Assembly: GCF_013410115.1 (NCBI RefSeq)
Contig: NZ_JACCCV010000001.1
Span: 2,604,001 to 2,668,000, forward strand
Direction: 5' to 3'
DNA: 64,000 bases
Source of the DNA: Tunturiibacter gelidiferens
Lineage (GTDB): Bacteria; Acidobacteriota; Terriglobia; Terriglobales; Acidobacteriaceae
How positions within the stretch are numbered: position 1 is the first letter of the stretch; every line of letters begins with the position of its first letter. Position numbers and translations under genes: made by a program. Positions 19,223 to 27,638 of this stretch are shown in pieces. The notes beneath the pieces are model-generated. The model worked only from the letters and a program-made list of their open reading frames with translations, ran no database searches and had not been told where the DNA came from.

Positions 19223-21766
19223 ATGACGGCGAGGATGACAAGCTCCATTGAATCAAAGATATCGAACCTGAAGCATCAGCACGGCGAGGCAGGAAGTAGA
19301 TACTTGCGAGTTGTCTTCGCAATCTGTTTTGCGGTCTTCTTCGGATGTGCTTTAGGTGGACGCGCACAGACGCCTGGAATCGCCGAAAAGCCTTATCAGG
19401 GTTGGAGCAGCTTTAGTCAGCAGACGATCTCGAGTAACTTTCTGACTCAGGCAAATATGACTGCGCAATCGGACGCATTGTTCGCTTCTGGGCTGCAGGG
19501 CCACGGCTTCAACTACATCAACATGGATTCAGGCTGGCAGGGGAGCTTCGATGCTAATGGGCGTCCGATTCCGAATTCCACGATCTTCCCCGATATCACT
19601 GCGCTCGTCGCGCACATCCATACAAACGGGCAAAAGGCCGGAATCTATTGGATTCCCGGCGTGGAATATCCGGCTGTGGTTGCGAACTCGACTATCCTTG
19701 GTACGCCGTACCATATCCAGGACATTCTGGCCGTCCCTTATACGGCTGGGAATGCCTTCGGTGCGCCTGGAACCTCGCCGTATCACTACAAGATCGACTT
19801 CACGAAGCCGGGAGCGCAGGAATATATCAATTCTGTTGTAAATCTCTTCGCTTCGTGGGGTATCGACGCGATCAAACTCGATGCTGTGACGCCGGGCTCG
19901 TATAGCGATGACCTGTCGATCGATAACCGAGCGGATGTGGCGGCGTGGGCGGAGGCAATTGCACAGAGCGGTCGGCCAATCTGGTTCACTATTTCGTGGG
20001 CACTCGACCAGGACTACCTGAGTGTCTGGCAACAGTTTGCGAACGCACGCAGAATTGAAGGCGACATCGACTGCGAAGGAAACTGCTCCACAATTACGAA
20101 CTGGGCCATGGCCTCCTGGCGTTTTTACGATCTAGTGGGTTGGCAGAATGCTGCCGGTCCTTTGGTTGGCTGGAACGACCTTGATTCGCTGGAGGTCATG
20201 AACAACACCACTTCAGGCTTGAGCTATGAGGAGCGGCGATCAATAGCTACCCTGTGGGCGATGGCCAATGCGCCAATGTATCTGGGTGGCGACCTGACGA
20301 CTCTGGATGCTTTTGGGAAACAGCTTCTGACAAATGATGAGGTAATTGCTATCGATCAGTCCGCGCATCCAGCGAAGCAGGCTTTGGGTGGTGATACACC
20401 AGTCTGGGTGTCTGACATGGAAGATGGGAATTACTACGTGGCGTTGTTCAACTTGAACGCGTTCCCATCCCGAGTGGTCGTCCCCTGGAACAGTCTTGGC
20501 TTTGCTCACGCGAGCCGAGTTCGCGACTTGTGGAATCACATTGAGCTGGGAAGCCTAGACCACGGATTCGATACGACGATCCTGGGTCACGGCGTGCGAC
20601 TTCTGAAGGTTACAGGTGAGGGACGCCCCAGACCAACCGAATCGCAGAGCTATGAGGCCGAGGCGGCGACATTGAGCGGCACCGCCGTTATTGCCGCTTG
20701 CTCAGCCTGCTCCGGCGGAGAAAAGGTTGGTGGTCTTGCACTGGGTTGGAACAATGCGGTCACTTTCAACAACGTCGCCACGAGCAGAACAGGGGTCTAT
20801 CAGATGCAGATTGACTCGTTGACCCAGGGTCCACGGTCGCTGATCTACCAAGTGAACGGAGGGCCACTTCAGACTCTTAATGTAGGCGGTGGCAGCTTCT
20901 TTCTCCCGTCCAGCACCACAGTCTCAGTTGCTCTGAATAAAGGTATCAACAGTATTAAATTCGGAAGTCCGACCAGCTATCCGCCGGACATGGACCGCAT
21001 CGTCGTTAGTGGAGATGGTTCCGGAGCTCCTCCTCTTCCGAGCTCGACGACCTTTGAGGCGGAAAACGCCACGCTGGCAGGAACCGTAACTCCGCCCTAT
21101 TGCGAGTACTGTTCCGGCGCGGGCGAGGCGGGAAACATTGGCGGTGGCAGCGGAAATACTGTGACCTTCACGCAAGTCAATGTCGCCAAGACTGGGACCT
21201 ATCTGATGGAAGTTGACTATCTCACAGCCGCGCCACGCTCGTTCTTCATCTCGGTCAACGGTGGTGCCAACACGGAGCTGGATTTGAATGGAAGCAGCTG
21301 GAATCTGCCAGCCAGCACGGTGATTCCTGTCCAGTTGCAGGCTGGATCTAATACGATTCAGTTCGGCAACGATTCTGGTTATGCGCCGGCTCTGGACCGC
21401 ATTGCGATTGCGCCCAGCGTAGAGTCGCCGACGCTGACGGGAGCGATTGCAAGCAAAACAGGTGGAGAGAATCTGCGCGTCTGGAAGATTGCACTGACCA
21501 ACTCGGGTGCTGGTCGCGCTGAAGGCAGCCAGATCAACACCCTTTCTGTGACACAAGCGGGCGGAGACGGTACTTGTCATCCACGGGTGATTGAGCAGTT
21601 GCCGATTCAACTGAACGGAATCGCATCCAGTGGTCATGCTGTCGTTGATGTTCCGATTGACTTCTCCAAATGCGCCAAATCTGCAACGTTCAACGTGAAC
21701 CTTGTCTTCTCCGCGAACAATGGCGCTGATGTCGGAGATTTAGTGGGAACTGCGGAGCCGCGATAG
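19223..21766 (+). CDS. Secreted GH27 alpha-galactosidase with two CBM35-like modules
   Basis: 847 residues from the ATG at 19223, which has AAGGAG 7 nt upstream; the longer open frame lacks one. A signal peptide (VVFAICFAVFFGCALGGRAQ) precedes the GH27 barrel: KPYQGWSSF, YINMDSGWQG, the nucleophile Asp in AIKLDAVTP (near 219) and the acid/base Asp in RIEGDIDC (near 280). Two tandem carbohydrate-binding domains follow (about 475-600 and 610-731), each starting with FEAEx/YEAEA and ending DRI. The last 110 residues form a beta-rich tail. It would cut terminal alpha-galactose from galactomannan or raffinose-type sugars outside the cytoplasm. Confidence 0.9.
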   Translation: MTARMTSSIESKISNLKHQHGEAGSRYLRVVFAICFAVFFGCALGGRAQTPGIAEKPYQGWSSFSQQTISSNFLTQANMTAQSDALFASGLQGHGFNYINMDSGWQGSFDANGRPIPNSTIFPDITALVAHIHTNGQKAGIYWIPGVEYPAVVANSTILGTPYHIQDILAVPYTAGNAFGAPGTSPYHYKIDFTKPGAQEYINSVVNLFASWGIDAIKLDAVTPGSYSDDLSIDNRADVAAWAEAIAQSGRPIWFTISWALDQDYLSVWQQFANARRIEGDIDCEGNCSTITNWAMASWRFYDLVGWQNAAGPLVGWNDLDSLEVMNNTTSGLSYEERRSIATLWAMANAPMYLGGDLTTLDAFGKQLLTNDEVIAIDQSAHPAKQALGGDTPVWVSDMEDGNYYVALFNLNAFPSRVVVPWNSLGFAHASRVRDLWNHIELGSLDHGFDTTILGHGVRLLKVTGEGRPRPTESQSYEAEAATLSGTAVIAACSACSGGEKVGGLALGWNNAVTFNNVATSRTGVYQMQIDSLTQGPRSLIYQVNGGPLQTLNVGGGSFFLPSSTTVSVALNKGINSIKFGSPTSYPPDMDRIVVSGDGSGAPPLPSSTTFEAENATLAGTVTPPYCEYCSGAGEAGNIGGGSGNTVTFTQVNVAKTGTYLMEVDYLTAAPRSFFISVNGGANTELDLNGSSWNLPASTVIPVQLQAGSNTIQFGNDSGYAPALDRIAIAPSVESPTLTGAIASKTGGENLRVWKIALTNSGAGRAEGSQINTLSVTQAGGDGTCHPRVIEQLPIQLNGIASSGHAVVDVPIDFSKCAKSATFNVNLVFSANNGADVGDLVGTAEPR

Positions 21767-21837
21767 CGACTGCGAGCGTTTCGTTTCTCAAGTCAATCAA
21801 CCGAAGTGGAGTTTGCATGCCGCAAGATGCCAAGGGA

Positions 21838-21861
21838 GCGCTGCAGAATCATCTGCAGCGC
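21838..21861. other. Perfect hairpin downstream of GH27
   Basis: Ten-base arms GCGCTGCAGA/TCTGCAGCGC around the loop ATCA. No T-run follows, so it is at best a weak terminator or an RNA-end stabiliser. It overlaps the start of the galactokinase remnant. Confidence 0.5.
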
Positions 21862-22003
21862 TTTGGGCGGTGGGAAACTGCTGGATTGCCGGTCGCTGGA
21901 ATTTGAGTTGTTGAGGTTGCCGGCGGAGGTGAGGGTGTTGGTTTGCAACTCGATGGTGAAACATGCGGTGACGACGGGGGAGTATGGCAACCGGCGCGGC
22001 GGT
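21842..22003 (+). pseudogene. galK: Galactokinase (galK) remnant
   Basis: A plus-strand frame reads LLDCRSLEFELL, LVCNSMVKH and GEYGNRR in the order and spacing of the middle of galactokinase (family pattern LLDCRSLEY...CNTMVKHELA.GEYNRRR). The preceding IICSALG may match the DQ-I-S-ALG strand. Only about 50 codons survive. The N-terminal GHNPD signature, ATP loop and C-terminal half are absent on both sides. It lies between two genes of the galactoside locus, where an intact galK would be expected. A relic is the simplest reading. Confidence 0.72.
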
Positions 22004-22227
22004 TCTGCGGCAAGCCGGAGCGCGGCTCCCTGGTAAGAATTCAGAAATGCATCCTCAACCGTCTGAGGGACGGATGTTGCTAATTCTGCGTGTACGAGCA
22101 CGACAACCGGGGTTTGGTGGCGCATTCCAAGGACGAACTTTGATTCTAAAATCCGAATACGCTAGATTTCATATCGCTGAGGAGCGATGGAAATATCGGC
22201 GAGACAAATGAGTGGTGACATCTTTTC

Positions 22228-22256
22228 TTGACAACGCTGAACTAGCCGCCTAGAGT
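22228..22256 (+). promoter_or_regulatory. Sigma70-like promoter of the DUF5107-transporter operon
   Basis: TTGACA (22228-22233) and TAGAGT (22251-22256) with 17 bp between, followed 11 nt later by the operator. Confidence 0.65.
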
Positions 22257-22267
22257 TTGATTTGCGG

Positions 22268-22281
22268 TAACGTAAACGTAA
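22268..22281 (+). promoter_or_regulatory. LacI-type operator, copy 2
   Basis: TAACGTAAACGTAA, preceded by CGG. Left arm perfect, right arm 5 of 6 against ACGTTA. It begins 40 nt after the start of TTGACA and covers the likely transcription start. Confidence 0.65.
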
Positions 22282-22366
22282 ATGTAAACGCATGATTCAT
22301 AACGCGCTCGCCGGCTCTCAATCCGCACTCCAGTCGCGCAGCCGGCACGTTATCGGGGAATAGGAC

Positions 22367-25300
22367 ATGGCACAACAGAAAGCTTGTAATGTGGACGGGG
22401 ACATCACTGGCGAAGGGCAAGGTTCTGCGCGGTTGCAGTTACCAGACGCGCCGCTGACTGAAAAAAATGCTGTGAAGGCATGGGAAGAACCGGTGATGAT
22501 TCGGTCTTACATGCCAGCCGCACCAGACCTCAATCCGCTCTTTCTCGAAAAGCGTGTGTATCAGGGCAGCAGCGGGCGTGTATATCCTTTGCCTGTCATT
22601 GATCGCGTTAATACAGAGCCGCAACTTCGCGAGTGGAAGGCAGTTCACATCGAGAATGAGTTTATACGGCTCATGGTTATGCCCGAGATTGGCGGGCGCA
22701 TTCATGTCGGTTTAGACAAGCTGAATGGCTACGATTTTTTCTACCGTCAGAATGTGATTAAGCCAGCCTTGGTTGGTCTTGCAGGCCCCTGGATCTCGGG
22801 AGGGGTGGAGTTCAACTGGCCGCAGCACCATCGGCCCGCGACGTTCATGCCGGTTGAAGTGACGATTGAGCGTGATCCGGATGGGGCTGTGACGATCTGG
22901 TGTAGCGATCATGATCCCATGGCGCGCATGAAAGGGATGCACGGAGTATGCCTGAGACCAGGCAAAGCCTACCTCGAACTCCGCGTCCGCCTCTACAATC
23001 GCACACAAGATACTCAGACCTTCCTGTGGTGGGCAAACGTTGCCACACGAGTGCACGAGAAGTATCAATCCTTTTTCCCAAAGGATGTGCGATTTGTAGC
23101 CGACCATGCCAAGCGGGCAGTTACGGAGTTTCCACTCAGCGAGGGTTGTTACTACGGCATCGACTATAAGCAGCGTTCGGTTAAGGGAGTTCCGGAAGAC
23201 GAAAAGCCAGCGAATTTTGTGCCAGATGGATCGTACCCGCCAAACGACCTGAGTTGGTATTCGAATATCCCTGTTCCAACGAGCTATATGGTCGCAAACT
23301 CGAAAGGGGATTTTGCAGGGGGATATGACCACGCTGCCGAAGCCGGCATGGTCCATGTGGCCAATCATCACATCGCTCCCGGAAAGAAGCAGTGGACTTG
23401 GGGGAATCATGAGTTTGGCTACGCGTGGGATCGCAGCCTTACAGATTCCGATGGACCTTACATTGAGTTGATGGCCGGAGTCTATACCGATAATCAGCCT
23501 GATTTCTCTTTCCTCGCTCCGGGGGAGACGAAGGTCTTCAGTCAGTATTGGTATCCTCTCCGCGAAATTGGGCTGCCTGATCTGGCGAATCGTGACGCAG
23601 CGGTCCGCGTGGAGAGAGAACGTGGCAAAGTGGTAGTTCATCTCATGGTCACTCGCGAGCTGCCCAAGGCTACGGTTTCTCTAAGAATTAGCGGGAAGGA
23701 GTCTTCATCTTGGTCGGGCACATTGAACCCTGCGTTTGCGCTGCACACGGAATTCTCTGTCGCCGATGATGAACAAGAGCTGGAGCTTTTGCTTATCGTC
23801 AACGATAAAACTGGCGAGAATGTAGTTCTGCGGTATGCCCCGTCAGAGATTATTGCGGCCCCTTCGCCCGATGTTGCCGAGGAACCTCCTCTACCGGAAG
23901 AGATTCAATCAAGCGACGAACTTTACCTGACAGGGCTGCATCTAGAGCAGTATCGTCACGCGACAATGAGCCCTGAAGGATATTGGCGTGAGGCAATCCG
24001 GCGGGACTCCGGGGACAGCCGGTCGAACCATGCGTTGGGGCGTTGGCATCTAAGATGTGGTGAGTTTACGACGGCAGAGCGCTACTTCCGCACTGCGATT
24101 ACCCGTCTGACTGCCCGCAATCCGAACCCCTATGATGGCGAGCCGTACTACAACCTTGGGTTGGCACTGACCTACCAAGGAAGGATTTCTGAAGCATACG
24201 AGGCCTTCTACAAGTCCACGTGGAATGCCGCCTGGCGGGGGCCGGGCTACCACCGGTTGGCTGAGATCGACAGCAGTCGCCGGCTGTGGGCACAGGCGTT
24301 GGATCATATCGAGCGATCACTCCTGGCCGACGGCGACAATCTGAACGCGCGGAATCTGAAAGTTGTCGTACTACGTCGATTGGGCAGGCAGCCCGAAGCT
24401 GAAGCGTTCCTCAAGCTGACTTGTGAACTCGATCCTCTCGATAACTGGAGCCGGTATCTTGCAACGGGTAGTGTCCCACTAGATGGTCATCAACAATTGG
24501 ATCTGGGTTTCGACATGCTGCGCTGCAATTTGCTGGAGGACGCGTTAGCTGTTTTTTCCGTCGGTTCTACAAAAGCGAAGGACGGATCTTCCGCTATCTT
24601 GCTTTATGCGCTCGCCCGCACCTTTGCTCTGCTTGGCCTCAACGAAGATAGCGCCGTGACATATCAGTTAGCCGCCACAGCGGACGCCGCATATGTCTTT
24701 CCTAGTCGTTTGGAGGAGATCGCGCTCCTTGAAGCCGCAGTTACGCGAAATTCGAAGGACGCGCGAGCGCCATATTATCTAGGGAATTTGCTCTACGACA
24801 AGAAGCGTCATGAAGACGCCATAAGATATTGGGAGCGGGCCTCGGAACTTGATCCTACCTTCCCTACGGTCTGGCGCAATCTTGGGTTCGCATATTACAA
24901 CGTTCGCAAAGATGAGAAGAACGCGCGTGCTGCCTTTGCTCAGGCACGGCTATTTGCTCCCGCGGACGCTCGTATCCTCTATGAACAAGATCAGTTGCTG
25001 AAGCGAACCGGTGAGAGTCCTGGACATCGGCTCGCTGCTCTCGAAGCAGTGCTGGAATTAGTGGCATCGCGAGATGATCTGTCCGTCGAACTAGCCTCAC
25101 TCTATAACCAGGTTGGTCGGCCTGAGGACGCCTTGAAAGTTCTGCTCTCGCGTAAATTTCAGCCTTGGGAGGGGGGCGAGGGATTAGTGCTGACGCAGTA
25201 TGTGCGCGCCAATCTACTGCTTGGCCAGAAGGCCTTGGCAGAGAGAGAGACATCCACTGCGATTCGGAGATTCGAGGCAGCGCGGGACATTCCACCTAGC

Positions 25301-25798
25301 CTCAGTGAGGCCAAGCATTTGTTGATGAATCTGAGCATGATTGACTACTGGCTCGGAGTGGCGCATACGGCAAATCTCGACGAAACGACAGCGAAATTGC
25401 ATTGGGAGCGCGCTGCGAGCCACCGCGGGGACTTTCAACAGATGCAGGTCCACTCGATCTCGGATACAACCTACTGGAGCGCGCAGGCTCTCGTCAGTCT
25501 CGGGCGACACGAAGAGGCGAGGAAGATACTTAAGGGCATTTACGACTACTCGGTCGACCTTGAACATAAAGTTCCTAAGATTGACTACTTCGCTACCTCA
25601 TTGCCTACCATGTTGCTTTTTGAAGAGGACTTGCTCAGACGGCAGGAAATTTCAGCGAAGTTTCTGCGTGCTCAGGCGTTGTTGGGGCTCGAACAGACAG
25701 AGCAGGGATTGATCTTGTTGAACGAAGTGCGCCGGCTCGACGAGAATCACGCCGGGGCTGCAGATCTGTTGGCAGCACTCGAAACGGCAGTGAACTAA
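22367..25798 (+). CDS. DUF5107 domain protein with C-terminal TPR repeats
   Basis: 1143 residues with no signal peptide, so probably cytoplasmic. Residues about 40-480 form the DUF5107 region, with PEIGGRIHVGLDK, GGVEFNWPQHHRP and GNHEFGYAWDR; the opening resembles a mutarotase-type sugar-binding sandwich. Residues about 530-1140 are helical repeats (YYNLGLALTYQGRISEAYEA, APYYLGNLLYDKKRHEDAI) typical of TPRs. The family is common in polysaccharide-utilisation loci, but its activity is not known to me. It has its own operator-controlled promoter and is followed after 3 bp by a sugar transporter, so the pair is co-transcribed and likely handles an imported sugar or oligosaccharide. Confidence 0.8.
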   Translation: MAQQKACNVDGDITGEGQGSARLQLPDAPLTEKNAVKAWEEPVMIRSYMPAAPDLNPLFLEKRVYQGSSGRVYPLPVIDRVNTEPQLREWKAVHIENEFIRLMVMPEIGGRIHVGLDKLNGYDFFYRQNVIKPALVGLAGPWISGGVEFNWPQHHRPATFMPVEVTIERDPDGAVTIWCSDHDPMARMKGMHGVCLRPGKAYLELRVRLYNRTQDTQTFLWWANVATRVHEKYQSFFPKDVRFVADHAKRAVTEFPLSEGCYYGIDYKQRSVKGVPEDEKPANFVPDGSYPPNDLSWYSNIPVPTSYMVANSKGDFAGGYDHAAEAGMVHVANHHIAPGKKQWTWGNHEFGYAWDRSLTDSDGPYIELMAGVYTDNQPDFSFLAPGETKVFSQYWYPLREIGLPDLANRDAAVRVERERGKVVVHLMVTRELPKATVSLRISGKESSSWSGTLNPAFALHTEFSVADDEQELELLLIVNDKTGENVVLRYAPSEIIAAPSPDVAEEPPLPEEIQSSDELYLTGLHLEQYRHATMSPEGYWREAIRRDSGDSRSNHALGRWHLRCGEFTTAERYFRTAITRLTARNPNPYDGEPYYNLGLALTYQGRISEAYEAFYKSTWNAAWRGPGYHRLAEIDSSRRLWAQALDHIERSLLADGDNLNARNLKVVVLRRLGRQPEAEAFLKLTCELDPLDNWSRYLATGSVPLDGHQQLDLGFDMLRCNLLEDALAVFSVGSTKAKDGSSAILLYALARTFALLGLNEDSAVTYQLAATADAAYVFPSRLEEIALLEAAVTRNSKDARAPYYLGNLLYDKKRHEDAIRYWERASELDPTFPTVWRNLGFAYYNVRKDEKNARAAFAQARLFAPADARILYEQDQLLKRTGESPGHRLAALEAVLELVASRDDLSVELASLYNQVGRPEDALKVLLSRKFQPWEGGEGLVLTQYVRANLLLGQKALAERETSTAIRRFEAARDIPPSLSEAKHLLMNLSMIDYWLGVAHTANLDETTAKLHWERAASHRGDFQQMQVHSISDTTYWSAQALVSLGRHEEARKILKGIYDYSVDLEHKVPKIDYFATSLPTMLLFEEDLLRRQEISAKFLRAQALLGLEQTEQGLILLNEVRRLDENHAGAADLLAALETAVN

Positions 25799-25801
25799 GC
25801 C

Positions 25802-27238
25802 ATGCAGACCACCCATGTCCCTCTCGATGCGGCCGCTCCCGGATCGCAGGCGCAACAAACTCCATATCTGTGGGCGATCACACTGGTCGCCGCAATGGGT
25901 GGGTTGCTGTTCGGATATGACTGGGTAGTGATCGGCGGGGCGCGTCAGTTCTACGAAGCGTATTTTCAACTTACGTCGGAGCAACTTGTTGGATGGGCTA
26001 ACAGCAGTGCGCTTGTCGGCTGTTTTTTAGGATCATTGGCTGCCGGGTATCTGGGAGACCGCTTTGGCCGCAGGCGTTTGCTTTTGGTCTCTGGGATCCT
26101 GTTTTCCATCTCTTCAGGGCTGACTGGCCGGGCATCCTCTTTTTCGATGTTTATCCTTTGGCGAATCGTCGGCGGCACTGCAATTGGGCTCAGTTCCAAT
26201 ATTTCACCTCTATATATTGCTGAGATCAGTCCGGCGTCCGTACGCGGCCGACTCGTCAGTTTGAACCAATTCGCGATCGTTGTGGGCATTTTGCTAGCGC
26301 AAATTGCGAACTGGCAGATTGCGAGACCGATTCCTGAGCATATAACCCGCATCGACTTTCTGCAGACCTGGAATGTGCAGTACGGTTGGCGTTGGATGTT
26401 CTGTGCCGTTGTAGTGCCGGCAGTTGTGTTTACCGTCATGTCGCTATTTATTCCTGAGAGCCCTCGCTGGCTGCTGACTAAGAGCCGCGACGATGAAGCA
26501 TATAAGGTTTTGAAACGTGTCGGGGGGTTACCCTATGCGTTGAGTGAACTTCCTGCCATCAAGAAAAACTTGCAGTTGGAAACAGGGATCCAAACCTCCT
26601 GGAAAGAACTCTGCGTGGCTGGAATGCGGAGGGTTGTTTTCATCGGTGCAGCTCTTGCCGTACTCCAGCAGTGGACGGGCATCAACATCCTCTTCAACTA
26701 CGCTGCCGAGGTGTATCGCAGTGCGGGTTACGGTGACAACGACATCCTTCTGAACATCGTGATCACAGGAGCCATAAACCTAGTCTTCACGGTTTTGGCA
26801 ATGTTGATTGTCGATCGCGTTGGGCGTCGCCCTATGATGTTATTCGGTTGTATCGGGATCGGTCTGTCACACTTGCTATCCGCAATGGCGTATCACGCAA
26901 GATGGCACAGCGGCGCCATTCTTGTCCTGACGCTGAGTGCGATCGCGTGCTATGCCCTCACATTGGCTCCCGTCACCTGGGTTCTGATCTCCGAAATTTT
27001 TCCTAACCGGATACGTTCACAAGCAGTGTCATTCGCTGTGTGCGCACTGTGGATTGCGTCGTTTGCGCTAACCTATACCTTCCCTCTAATCAATCGAAAA
27101 CTCGGGAGCTCTGGCACTTTCTTGGGCTATGGAGGAATCTGCATGCTGGGGGCGATCTTTGTTTTGACATTCGTGCCCGAGACGAAGGGGCGAACACTCG
27201 AAGAGATCGAGGCGAGTGTGCTGTCTTCAAAGCAGTAA
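25802..27238 (+). CDS. MFS sugar porter (XylE/GalP-like sugar:H+ symporter)
   Basis: 478 residues with 12 predicted membrane spans. Sugar-porter signatures are present: GGLLFGYDW in TM1, GYLGDRFGRRRLL after TM2, RIVGGTAIGLSS and YIAEISPASVRG in TM4-5, PESPRWLL before the central loop, QQWTGIN in TM7, DRVGRRP, and PETKGRTLEEIE at the C-terminus. It would take up a hexose or pentose with protons. Its start lies 3 bp after the DUF5107 stop, so the two form an operon under the 22268 operator. In this context galactose or an oligosaccharide breakdown product is the likely substrate. Confidence 0.9.
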   Translation: MQTTHVPLDAAAPGSQAQQTPYLWAITLVAAMGGLLFGYDWVVIGGARQFYEAYFQLTSEQLVGWANSSALVGCFLGSLAAGYLGDRFGRRRLLLVSGILFSISSGLTGRASSFSMFILWRIVGGTAIGLSSNISPLYIAEISPASVRGRLVSLNQFAIVVGILLAQIANWQIARPIPEHITRIDFLQTWNVQYGWRWMFCAVVVPAVVFTVMSLFIPESPRWLLTKSRDDEAYKVLKRVGGLPYALSELPAIKKNLQLETGIQTSWKELCVAGMRRVVFIGAALAVLQQWTGINILFNYAAEVYRSAGYGDNDILLNIVITGAINLVFTVLAMLIVDRVGRRPMMLFGCIGIGLSHLLSAMAYHARWHSGAILVLTLSAIACYALTLAPVTWVLISEIFPNRIRSQAVSFAVCALWIASFALTYTFPLINRKLGSSGTFLGYGGICMLGAIFVLTFVPETKGRTLEEIEASVLSSKQ

Positions 27239-27390
27239 GACGGCTGCTTAATTGAAGCGGGCCTAAATTGATCCCGCCTCGCGTGACTGCACTCCGTATG
27301 GAATTCCGAGTCGAACCGTTGTGATGCCAATTTGGTGTTGGCTCTTGGCCGCGTGCGGGTACTGGTGATGAGTGGTGCTTATATTTAAGC

Positions 27391-27404
27391 TAACGTACAC
27401 GTTA
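27391..27404 (+). promoter_or_regulatory. LacI-type operator, copy 3 (perfect inverted repeat)
   Basis: TAACGTACACGTTA: arms TAACGT and ACGTTA are exact inverted repeats around AC. It lies 125 bp upstream of copy 4, so looping between the two sites is possible. Confidence 0.7.
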
Positions 27405-27476
27405 TCGAGGTAAGCGAATCTAGTGAGCGGCTAAGCTTGATAAGGCGGGAGTAAAAGTCTAGATTCCAAAAAGTTC

Positions 27477-27529
27477 TTGACAGTCTTTAGAAATGAGGAT
27501 TACTGTGTTTTACGGTAACGTACACAATA
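27477..27529 (+). promoter_or_regulatory. TonB-receptor promoter with LacI-type operator copy 4
   Basis: TTGACA at 27477-27482, with TTACTG or TACTGT as a weak -10 17-18 bp on. The operator TAACGTACACAATA (27516-27529, preceded by CGG) has a perfect left arm and a 4-of-6 right arm, 39 nt from the -35 start. Confidence 0.6.
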
Positions 27530-27638
27530 GATTTTCAGTTTGAACCTTTCGGTGAAAATCTATTGCTGGCGCGTTCGACTTTTTGAGGGGCCAATGGAAG
27601 TAGGACCAAAGAGATTGATAGCTAGAAAGGGCATTAAT

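Larger units (their letters stand above)
21767..22366. other. 600-bp gap between GH27 and the DUF5107 gene
   Basis: Contains the hairpin at 21838-21861, the galactokinase remnant, a promoter (22228-22256) and an operator (22268-22281). Positions 22010-22220 hold nothing I recognise. Confidence 0.6.

Noticed and set aside
27254-27285. GCGGG/CCCGC inverted repeat after the sugar symporter
   Set aside because: Only 5-bp arms with an 11-nt loop and no T-run; too weak to call a terminator.
27540-27638. TTG at 27540 as start of the TonB receptor
   Set aside because: It lies within the transcription-start/operator zone, lacks a ribosome site and adds residues ahead of the signal peptide.
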